This document shows, piece after piece, positions 55,088-64,000 of a DNA stretch of 64,000 bases. The notes below the pieces were generated by a model, which was not told where the DNA came from, did not search any database, and worked only from the letters and a program-made list of their open reading frames with translations. Source of the stretch: Henricia sp. BOLD:AAB3569 (Eukaryota; Echinodermata; Asteroidea; Spinulosida; Echinasteridae); NCBI GenBank assembly GCA_037783545.1, contig JBBELK010000052.1:1054001-1118000 (forward strand). Direction: 5' to 3'. The first letter of the stretch is position 1; each line of letters begins with the position of its first letter. A program made the position numbers and the translations under genes.

Positions 55088-55495
55088 GTATTTTTTTCGT
55101 ATACATTGAACAAAGATTTTAAGGAAATTACCTGCTGGAATCAACACATAATGTAATTTTAAGATATACTTCCCACTTGCACTTTTGTCGCAAATGTTGC
55201 TTTTCTGTAAAAAAATCACATTTTCTTCTTCAAAAATTGCCTTCAGTTAGTGCACAAAATAACCATTCACGCGCGCGCGCTGCGCCCTCTGTTGTCGCGC
55301 TTACGCACACACCGCTCGCACGTCAGTTTGTGCATTACTTTAGTTTAAGTAGTAATTTTATCATTTATTTATCTAAGAAGTGCAACATTTGCGACAGAAG
55401 TGTCAGTGGGAAGTATATCTTAGAATTGAATAAGCTATCGATTCCACTATATAAATTCACCCAAATCCGTGTTCAATTTATATGAACAAAAATCC
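55088..55495. mobile_element. Mutator-like element, uninterrupted relative of 8243-10118
   Basis: Ends GTATTTTTTTCGTATACATT and the inverse AAATTTATATGAACAAAAATCC. Flanks TAAACATTG and TAAACATTA match at 8 of 9 bases. Inside, GCGCTGCGCCCTCTGTTGTC and GCTATCGATTCCA-TATATAAAT are shared with the interrupted element in the opposite orientation. Confidence 0.8.
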
Positions 55496-55527
55496 TAAAC
55501 ATTAAACAATGAAAGTTCTATGGGGAT

Positions 55528-56415
55528 ACTTCCAAGTACTGAAAGCCACCCAGACCAAACTGGGTGGCTTTCAAGAACAGCACTTTTTTTTCCCCATCAA
55601 AATCGTTGCTCAAAATGGAATCTTTAGGAAGGTCATTTTACAGGAAATTGCAATTTTTTGGTAAAATCAAAATCTCTACACGTTCTACATACCTCCCTGG
55701 CCGTAATTTTCTCAAAACTTACGTACACATCTCCGTTTTTAACAAGACGATCGAATTCAACTTCGTCAACTCCAGCTCGTGGCATCGTTAATTTCAGAGT
55801 CCATTGCCGCGCCTGCGCAATGGCGCTCGCCTCTAACGATTTCAAGCACCAGACCAGACCCAGCACGTACCATTTTTGGACGAGGGGGGATTTGTTTTAG
55901 TGTGCCACTGTGTGGTCGGTGAATGAAGGATTCACGTCAAATTACCACCAAACGGCTTTTTGTCAAAGCGACCCGCGTGGGAACTTTACGAGTGAAAAGT
56001 CATTTGACGTGAATCCTTCATTCACCGACCACACAGTGGCACGCTAAAACAAATCCCCCCTCGTCCAAAAATGGTACGTGCTGGAACTGGTCTGGTGCTT
56101 GAAGTCGTCAGAGGCGAGCGCCATTGCTCTGAAAAAACGATGCCACGAGGTCAGCACGAGTTGAAGTTTATGAAGTTGAATTCGATCGTCAAATTGTTAA
56201 AAACGGAGTTGTGTACGTAAGTTTTGAGAAAATTACGGCCAGGGAGGTATGTAGAACGTGTAGAGATTTTGATTTTACCAAAAATTGCAATTTCCTGTAA
56301 AATGACTTGTCTAAAGATTCCATTTTGAGCAACGATTTTGATGGGGAAAAAAAAGTGCTGTTCTTGAAAGTCACCCAGTTTGGTCTGGGTGGCTTTCAGT
56401 ATTTGGAAGTACTTG
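55528..56415. repeat. Very long hairpin, ~415-bp arms, ~60-bp loop
   Basis: Left arm 55528-55942 and right arm 56002-56415 are reverse complements with scattered mismatches. Shared words include GAAAGCCACCCAGACCAAAC, GGAATCTTTAGG, CACGTTCTACATACCTCCCT, ACGAGGGGGGATTTGTTTTA and CCACTGTGTGGTCGGTGAAT. The tip has GGATTCACGTCAAATTACCA against CATTTGACGTGAATCC. A last 45 bp of the right end (GAAAGCCACCCAGTTTGGTC) is duplicated just outside. Confidence 0.88.
55693..55785 (-). other. Exon-like ORF (31 codons) in the left arm of the long hairpin
   Basis: On the minus strand ATG 55785 opens exactly 31 codons, MPRAGVDEVEFDRLVKNGDV then YVSFEKITARE, ending at a consensus splice donor GAG|GTATGT. The opposite arm and the fragments near 5285-5370 and 54695-54770 carry the same segment with frame-breaking changes but keep the GAGGTATGTAG donor word. 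This looks like a first exon carried by a transposon. The family is unknown. Confidence 0.4.
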
Positions 56416-56469
56416 AAAGCCACCCAGTTTGGTCTGGGTGGCTTTCAGTATTTGGAAGTACTATGGGGA

Positions 56470-58090
56470 AAGCCTAGCCCAGGTTGGACGTCGTCTTCAT
56501 TGCATTTATACGAGTGACGTCCAGGTTACGATGTCTCTAAACAGGGGGACTGAAACTTCCACATAATTTTTAAGCTATATTACCTTTTAATGGACGTCGA
56601 ATTTATGTCCATATATGCTTGACGTCTTCATTTACAGGAACGGGAGGTTTAAACGTCATATACACCAAATTTGATGAAAAAAATAGTGAAATCTAAGGCA
56701 CAACCTAACGTTAAAGTTCAGAGAAATAAATAACAGCTGCCGTCGCGTCACGCTTGGACGTCACTGCAGTACAATGAGATGGCCACAAGAGGGCGGACTA
56801 TCCATTGTCATCTGTAAACACGTGGGAAAAGTCGCTCTTATCCCGAGTTTGCTCGAAAATGTGTAGAAAAATGACGTTGGACTAGTTTTTTTCCTGTTTA
56901 GAAGAATCATCGGGGAAAACGGACCTTGGTGCTAAATTCTGGAGATTCCAGGGACTTCCATGGTAAGTTTTTCAATGTTTAATTTTGATTGTAAAATGAA
57001 AATTCTGCTTCGAGTTCGGCGGCCATTTTGGTCGTGCAGGAAAATTCAACATGGCGAATGGGGGTAAATTGTCAAAGTAGGAACGTGACAAACGACATCA
57101 CGTGACCACATTTGTGTGACTAACTTACGTTCAGTTTTTTTTCTGTCGCCTGAGGTGTATGATTTTCAAACATCCATATCTGGGATGTTTTAATTTTGTT
57201 TAAATATGAGTTAGTCGTACATTGTACACAATGAAACTATTTATAGCCTGATACCCAAAATCTTGGAATCGTCGATGCTGCTCAAGAGGAAAAAATGGAG
57301 TAAAAATGAGACCACAACAAACTGTTAAGTTCCTATCTTCATGGGCAAAATTAACATATCTAAGGAATAGAAAATGAAATCGAGATTTATTTATGCAATG
57401 TGTGAAAATTTGAAGACAGTTTCTCGTTGCGACGATGGTTTGCTTTGAATCGGAAAATCGGTTGTAAACCGACTCGCCACGTGCAAGCTAAATGAAACCC
57501 CTATTCTGTGTCCAATAATGGTATAGTCCGACTCTATACTCCAACTTGGAAATGCATATTTATGAAGTGGGCGTGCAATCCAGTTCGTAAGTGAACGCCA
57601 CGGCAGCATTAGCCACCCTTTACGTGTAAATAAAGCATTTGGATTATGGAAGTACAGAATGGCGGAACAAAAGGAGAGGGCGCAATTTTATTTGGGTATG
57701 AATTTGTTCAACAATTGTATTTCTTTCCAAAAACATGATTTTCATGTTGCAATTATAATACAAAGAGAGTGCAAAGTGAAAAATGTTTTACCCACTTCAA
57801 CGCGCGCCCTTATAATTGTGCCCGCCATGCTTCAAAAAGGCTAATTTGATTCATTTGGAAACATAATAAATACAAAAATCGTGCGTACATTTGATGCACA
57901 CGATACCGCTTTGTGAAGAAAAAAAAAACCAGCGACATGGGAGGAAATACATTTATAAAGTTGAACGATGCCCCGAAAACCACCAATGAACCCGGGTGTG
58001 ATTTTTTCATGTGTGTAATTCTATGATTTTCAGTGCGTCTTTTAAACTCCATATCGATATTGCTTCCACCTCGCCTTTTCTCAAAGCGAT
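56470..58090. other. Gene-poor stretch with a possible promoter/first exon
   Basis: Less repetitive than its surroundings. GGGACTTCCATG|GTAAGTTTTT at 56951-56972 resembles an initiator exon that ends right after the start codon, but no downstream exon was recognised. Otherwise only chance frames. Confidence 0.35.
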
Positions 58091-58095
58091 GCACG

Positions 58096-58243
58096 TCAAA
58101 GGCACAGGCTCATCAGCAATGCGCGCCCGCCAAATTCGTGCCACGATCGAAATACGCAGCTCCATCATAGCAAAGGCATGGAGCTGCGTATTTCGTGTCA
58201 TCGTTTTGGCGCGCGCGCATTGCTGACAAGCCTGTGGCTTTAA
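58096..58243. mobile_element. Palindromic MITE family P, copy 7
   Basis: TCAA at the left (mutated TTAA) and TTAA at the right. AAAGGCACAGGCTCATCAGC start and GCTGACAAGCCTGTGGCTTT end. Confidence 0.88.
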
Positions 58244-58999
58244 CCTCGAAAAATGTATTGTTTTAGTCATACCCTCAAAGGCGATTTGTGTACTGAGTAC
58301 TAACCCAATAGCTCGCACAATAAAACCAAATGAGTTTGAAACATGAAAAATAAAGAAGCGTCGTGATTTAACGTGATCACCTTATGGGATCCAGTAAGAA
58401 TTATGCTACTTTGTGGCGTAAGTTTGGATGTCTTTTGGATGGAATGGTGGTTTTTAATGAATTTTTTTTTCATTTTGCATGCTGCTGATTTGACCAGAAA
58501 GAAATCGCTGGTCGAAAATGCCATCTTGTGTTTAAACAATGGGTAGTCGTATAACACATCATTATTTCATTTCAGTGCTTTGAAATTTTGAATTCTTTTC
58601 CGAGACGTGTGTGTCTGTTTGTAGTAGGCCTAACAAGTGTTATTTCCTTAATTCCCGCACTTAAACGCCAGAAAAGGGACACAGTCACAGGATTTCCGAC
58701 TCCACAAGAAAGACAAAGCCGAGTTATCATTCAATAGTCTCCAACTTTTACTACTGCACAGCTAACACACCGCAACACAACAACGAAGTCCCGTGTGCAT
58801 CATAAGCACACCGCACAGGAAGCAAGACTAATACAAAGAATTAGTAATACATGTACAATGTTATACAATGTAATACATAACCCCAGGCGGCACGTGGCCA
58901 GACTCTTCTGGCACGCGCCAATCCTTTTGGCGCGTGCCAGCTCTATACGCAAACTAGGTCAGTGCTCGGCAGAAGTTCCGTTCTGCCTCCAGAGTCTGA

Positions 59000-59075
59000 T
59001 TAAAGGCATAGTCTCGTCAGCAATGCGCGCGCGGCATATTCGTGCCGTAGCGCCACGAAATACGCCGCGCAATAT
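59000..59075. mobile_element. Palindromic MITE family P, copy 8 (left half only)
   Basis: TTAAAGGCATAGTCTCGTCAGC through GCCACGAAATACGC, then truncated. Confidence 0.8.
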
Positions 59076-59079
59076 CTGA

Positions 59080-61010
59080 CTGCTAATTGAGCTCACGTCT
59101 ATATATAGTCAAAAGCGGTCCCGGTTTTCTGGCAGGCCTAGCTTGTTGGCACAATGTATGGTGTCTGTTGCGAATCTTTATTGCATTGCGGCAGTGCTCG
59201 GCCCGGTCACAAGTGCAGATACGTATTTTAACCATTTGTTTTGACAAAAACATCCAGCAATGACTGGTCACAATTATTTTAACCAAAATGAGTCTCATTT
59301 TAAGGCAAAAAATACGACTTTAAAATTTCAATAACTTGAGAAGCGCTCGCCTTATGGAGCTATAGGAGACCCCTTATTTAATTCCATTTTGAAAGCTCTT
59401 TAAGATAAAATAGGTTCCACAACTATCAAATAAACTTTAACATTTGATGATTCTACCTACTTATGAAGTGACAATCTTGGAAATAGCCAGAACTCTTACT
59501 CTCAGAGAAAAAGAAGAAACCGATAATAAAATTTCAAAAATCTCAAACAACACTGAGATTCGAACCAGGGACCTTATGATTGCAAGTCGAACTCTCTTCT
59601 AACCAGACCACGAAGCTTGTTGCAAACCAACCACATTAAAAACCCTAAATTCCTTCAAAATATCCAACCCTAAACCTTAACCTATTATAGTCTCCTTTCA
59701 AGACGCTAAAAAGGTACAAACCCTCCTCATTTTCCCCTCGCAGTGGTGTAAAAAAATTACGCGCGCGGCTATAGGCCTACCGCAACGCGCAAAACGGACC
59801 TACGATATGAGAAGGCGCCGGGCTTTACCTAAAAAGGGGACTATCCTTCCGATGGTCCGATTTTTATTCGTTTTGCGTGCGTTGCGTTGGCGCTGCGCTC
59901 GTCCGTCTGTACTATGGAGCAATTCGGACGCAAACCCTATAGATGCAAACGAATGGAAAACGCATGACGAATGGAAAACGCATGACGAATAAAAAACGGA
60001 CCAATGGAAAGGCGCCTTATCCTTTGTTTTTCATCCGTCTTGCGTGCGCGTTTTGCTCCACCTGTTCGTCTGTATCGGTCCATAGAGCGATTGAGATGCA
60101 AATGGATGAAACATGCAGGATGGATAAAATAAACGTATCGACCTGTAAAGGCGCCTTTATTTGGTGTAAACCGACACACAGAAAATTAAACAATCGCAAC
60201 CACCTAAATTCACCATCCAAAATATATTCGTGCCGCGTTTCCGTGAAGTGACACGCACAAAAATGCACGCACAACAATCGCCTAAAAAGATTCTGTGTGA
60301 ATGAGCGTTAGTAAACTCATCCAAAAAGTTTGCAAAATTGTTTTGATAAAATTAATGTGCAACCACCACCAAACTAAAAAGAAAAGACAAGAAATCATGA
60401 GTCTTGTAAGCACCCAAATTAAGTTTTCCCTCACTTTCAAAGGTCTGGCGACGCCGCTGGCCTACGCCTATAGAACTTTATGGCAATGGGTACAGTATGT
60501 GTAAGGCCACTTTATGCCCAACACGTGTACGTTGCTAAGCCTGCTGTTGTATATGAATATGTATATCGCCTCTCCGGCAATCGCCGCGGTTTCATTGGAA
60601 GGTTGGGATAATAAAAATGGTTTAGCCTATTCCATCAAGGGGGTTTCTGACTTGCTGCACATCTTTTTTAAAGCAAATTACAAGTTGTTTTTTTTACTGC
60701 TTAGGAACAAACTTTCTTTTTTCTTTCAGGATTAACCAAATCTTTGTTCCAAAAATTAACATTTACTGACGTGATATTTTTATTAAAGTTTCAAACCATC
60801 AAGATCGGCGGCGTCAAAAATAAGAAAAATTTGGAGTTTTTTATATAATTAGAAAAACAAATTTTATTTAATTAAACTAATACAGTTATAAAATTGTATT
60901 AATCTACTAACTGTGGAGAAAATTTGATGACATTCGGACCAGTATGAGGGAAGTTACGGCTTTCCAAAGTAGCACATGCAAACGCACATCGGCGATTACG
61001 GTTTTTTGCA
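59080..61010. other. Intergenic, no supported gene
   Basis: Apart from the tRNA-like block, only related AAGGCGCC-bounded stretches are seen: AAGGCGCCGGGCTTTACCTA (59813), AAGGCGCCTTATCC (60009) and AAGGCGCCTTTATTTGG (60147), with GAATGGAAAACGCATGAC repeated twice between them. Confidence 0.45.
59550..59622 (-). mobile_element. tRNA-like sequence (-), Cys-like anticodon loop
   Basis: Minus strand: A box CGTGGTCTGGTTAGAAGAG, loop containing GCA, B box CTGGTTCGAATCTC. The acceptor stem does not pair, so it is a SINE or pseudogene. Confidence 0.55.
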
Positions 61011-61013
61011 TAA

Positions 61014-62236
61014 GGCCATGAGAATGAAAGTTATAGATTTGCGTCCGGGCATTTTTGAAATGACATGAGGCTTTTTTTCATTATTCATTATTCATTATTT
61101 TCTCGTACTAGCTTCTTCAACGATGTAATTGCAATATGTATGTAGTTATTAATGCTAGTGATGCGTAATACCATGTGTACTGCATGCTTATACATACCCC
61201 TAGTTCGTGGAGACGATAGCGGAACGAACCTCTCATAGTTCTAGGACATATCTATTTTGCTTGTGAAGGAAACACCAGAAATTACTGAAAGAGTTTTTCA
61301 TTGAAAACGTCATAAAACTTTAATAAAACATGCTCCAAAGTCTACATCATTTTAGAGTCAAGATCAGAGAAAAAGTCACGTTAACATGAATGATCAGGCT
61401 GTTCCATTTTGTTTGCGTACTAAAAAAACAGCGTCCGTCAAAAATTCTCAAAATACCAGATGCACCCGTTCAATAAATGTAGCGCCTGGACAAAATCGTC
61501 GAGCGCGCGCCCGAGCAACAGAATCACGACGTACATGTACACATGCACGCGCACAAGCCACAGTTTCAATGCGCTATTGACCCCTTTCGAACACGTGCGA
61601 ATATGCCATTTTGGGAGTCAAATAATGCTGAGTCATTGTGGAAGCAATGTGCATGCGCGTTGTGTGTGTCTCTGGTGGGCGTAACGCGGTTTAGTTCACC
61701 AATGGGAGCCTCATCATAGCGTGTTTACTCCCAAATTACGTCATTGGCACGAGCTCAATAGGGCTAGGGCTGCTTTCGAGCGCGGCACCAGGGGATCCCT
61801 AGTGTTCCCTGGTGCGCGTTCGAAAGGCACAAACTGCATGTGTGTGACGTAACGTTACCAGCGCCTGGGAGCTGGTGGGAGCACCAGGGACGAGCGCTCG
61901 AAAGCAGCCCAACAAGTCGATCTTTTTGTATAAATAGTGTGCAGCGACTGGTACCCAGAAGTCGGCTATTTCGTAACGGCATTTCGCATGCATTTTTCTC
62001 TGTGTCGCAGGGCATCCTGACTACATTTTTAGTCGATGAACGGGACCTTGTCTACTAGTAAAATGCGTGAATATAACCTTTTACCATTGTTTAATGATTT
62101 GAAACTTGAAAATTCGTGATGCAGAGTCTTTTTTGTAAAAATAATGAAAATGTTTGAAAATAATGAAATTTTTCGGCGGTAGCTTTCAGAGCATGCGGGC
62201 GGTGGACGCAAATCTATCATTTTCATTCTCATGGCC
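61014..62236 (+). mobile_element. Harbinger-like element, copy 2 (intact ends, TAA TSD)
   Basis: Starts GGCCATGAGAATGAAA and, after a few bases, ATAGATTTGCGTCC. Ends with the inverse through CATTCTCATGGCC. TAA lies at 61011-61013 and 62237-62239. 1,223 bp, no transposase domain. It is near-identical to 8399-9875 but lacks two mini-palindromes present there. Confidence 0.9.
61771..61911. repeat. GGCTGCTTTCGAGCG mini-palindrome shared by both Harbinger-like copies
   Basis: GGCTGCTTTCGAGCG start and CGCTCGAAAGCAGCC end, about 140 bp apart. It corresponds to 9407-9547. Confidence 0.8.
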
Positions 62237-62239
62237 TAA

Positions 62240-63250
62240 CCTATGGCAAAAAAGAGACGTCAATTTTCATGGTTCAACTGGCCATATCTTTTGTTTTAGG
62301 CAAAGTTGTCAAATTATTTTTACGTGGTCTTATTATTGACTTAAGACTGCACATTTTGGCACAAAAATAATTCCAATATTTAAAATTTAAATTTTTTTGT
62401 CACGTTCCTAGTCAAAGGGCTAAAACTAAGTGTTATATAGAAATTGATATTAAACGTCTCAATAAAAACGTCTGAAAAAAACACTTTTAGCCTTCTAAAA
62501 GTAGTCCCAGTGGGTGTCCGCCTCAAATTCTTTCATCAATGATGAATGTAGCCACTTACCTGCTTACACATGAGTTATCAAATCATAGAATGGCCAACTA
62601 CTTCGACTGTACCTGTACTTCCGCGTTCGCTTGTTGCCGACTTTATCGTCATTTATGACCCTTCCTTCCCGGTTGATCGTGTATGCAAGAAGTACGTGTT
62701 GCGCACGAAATCTTGGTCCATAAACATTATCTGGCGCCCTCTTTTGTTATAACCATTGGAGGAGCTTCCTCCTAGTCTGGTACCCGGACCAAAAATTCTT
62801 TGACTAGACTGAATTTAGTCGTTGTATGTGGAATATGTGAAGCGGGAACCAGTCTAGCTTCCTCCATGATATAACTAGGTTGTTCAGGGTCTGAAACTTC
62901 GTTAGACCATGGGGGAAGGAGTTTCATGGTTAGACTTGGATGACAGTCCTCCTAGGAGAAGAAAAACCCTGCCATAAACCCAGGCAGATGGAGCCCGTTG
63001 GCGATGGCGCGGCCTTTGTCACTTAGGCATTCGACGTCTAGGAGAGGAGCATTCCGAGTTCCGACGTAACAACCGAGGCTTACCAATTACAGCTTAAAGG
63101 GTCGGCGGAGTGCGGACCTCGCCGTTACCAACCTCTCAGACTGCTTGACCACGGTAGATCAACCTCAGGAAGCCACTAAATCAGTAAAGCCGGTCGGCCG
63201 CACTCGGCAACACGACCCTAAAGCCCCGGGCACAACGGATCGTACGAAAT
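62240..63250. other. Intergenic, no supported gene
   Basis: Only chance frames. TACCCGGACCAAAAATTC near 62780 and GCGGGAACCAGTCTAG near 62841 contain CTAGTCTGGT/ACCAGTCTAG inverted words, a possible eroded short element. Confidence 0.35.
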
Positions 63251-63271
63251 GTTGTCGTACTATATACAGGC

Positions 63272-63650
63272 GCGGATCCAGGAATTTTGTAGACGGGGGG
63301 CACAACAAAAAGGGACAAGTGCGAGCGCGTAGCGCGAAGCCCTTACGGCGTGGGGTCCGGGGCCCGCTTAAGGGCCCCGGGAAATTTTGGATTCTAGATG
63401 CTCTGTGGTGCAATCTAAGGCGATTCCTGGCCACTTTTAACTGACTTTTTTAAGTCACAACAAAAAGGGGCACAAACAAAAGGGGCACAACAAAAAGGGA
63501 CAAATGGGGGGTGGGGGCGGGGGCGTAGCGCGAAGCCCTTACGGCGTGGGGTCCGGGGCCCGCTTAAGGGCCCCGGGAAAATTTGGATTCTAGATGCTCT
63601 GTGGTGCAATATAAGGCGATTCCTGGCCACTTTTAACTGACTTTTTTAAG
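63272..63650 (+). repeat. Tandem partial duplication of a CGCGGATCCAGG-type repeat
   Basis: Two copies of about 140 bp share GCGTAGCGCGAAGCCCTTAC, GGCGTGGGGTCCGGGGCCCG and TGGATTCTAGATGCTCTGTG. They are separated by (CAACAAAAAGGG)-type units. The same family, more diverged, is the nested element at 10553-10843. Confidence 0.8.
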
Positions 63651-64000
63651 CAAAAGATTTGAAGATTGTTGTGTGTTTTGAGAATTGTGTGTATGAAGAA
63701 TTATTTTCGCCATTATTTTTAGCCATTATTTTCGCCCGGTTAAGTTGAAAAAAATCTATAAAGTTTCCCCCTCCCCAATTTGGCATTTAATATGCAGTTT
63801 TTACCCATCATCATTTCTTATTTTTCCGGATTTTTTCTTGGTTTTAATTCAGTCCAGTTGAAAAGTTCAAGAAAAGGACTTGATTTCAGACTGTTCCTTG
63901 CCCTAATGCCCTGTGTTAAAACATCGGCAGATCGGCTGCAAGACATAATAGACCATTAGTAGGCAGGCCTATGTGTATTGGCGTCAAGTTGTCCTCGGCA

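Overview
This window is animal nuclear DNA. Genes are split by spliceosomal GT-AG introns, intergenic DNA is AT-rich with frequent ACATGTA-type runs, and the sequence is crowded with short non-autonomous DNA transposons and tRNA-derived SINEs. The recognisable proteins (a Golgi tether subunit, a gluconeogenic enzyme, Mcl-1-type and BH3-type apoptosis proteins) fit a metazoan. The repeat style suggests a marine invertebrate, perhaps an echinoderm or another invertebrate deuterostome, but the species cannot be fixed from sequence alone. No prokaryotic or plasmid features were seen.

Layout: (1) 32-4848, minus strand, the 5' five coding exons of COG1; the rest runs off the left edge. Its introns hold a 176-bp tandem array and several transposons. 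(2) 13198-16494, plus strand, a four-exon gene for a 448-residue protein with a small Cys/His motif and a C-terminal coiled coil, not recognised. (3) 29629-31031, minus strand, a two-exon Bcl-2 family gene of Mcl-1 type. (4) 37045-37365, plus strand, an exon encoding a BH3-only-like protein, divergent from the Mcl-1-like gene across about 6 kb of repeats that include a long foldback and a decayed Ty3/gypsy integrase. (5) 43635-53294, minus strand, a complete six-exon fructose-1,6-bisphosphatase gene (341 residues). Everything to the right of 53.3 kb appears to be repeats and intergenic DNA.

The genes do not form a single pathway. The main functional grouping is the apoptosis pair: an Mcl-1-like guardian and a candidate BH3-only antagonist lie about 6 kb apart in divergent orientation. 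The second theme is transposon archaeology. Several elements have intact terminal inverted repeats and target-site duplications, there are at least six nested insertions, and some paralogous copies preserve near-empty insertion sites. Families seen include TTAA-bounded elements (piggyBac-like target), TWA-bounded Harbinger-like elements, 8-9-bp-TSD long-TIR elements (Mutator-like), a TA-bounded mariner-like MITE and class II or class I tRNA-derived SINEs. No intact transposase was found.
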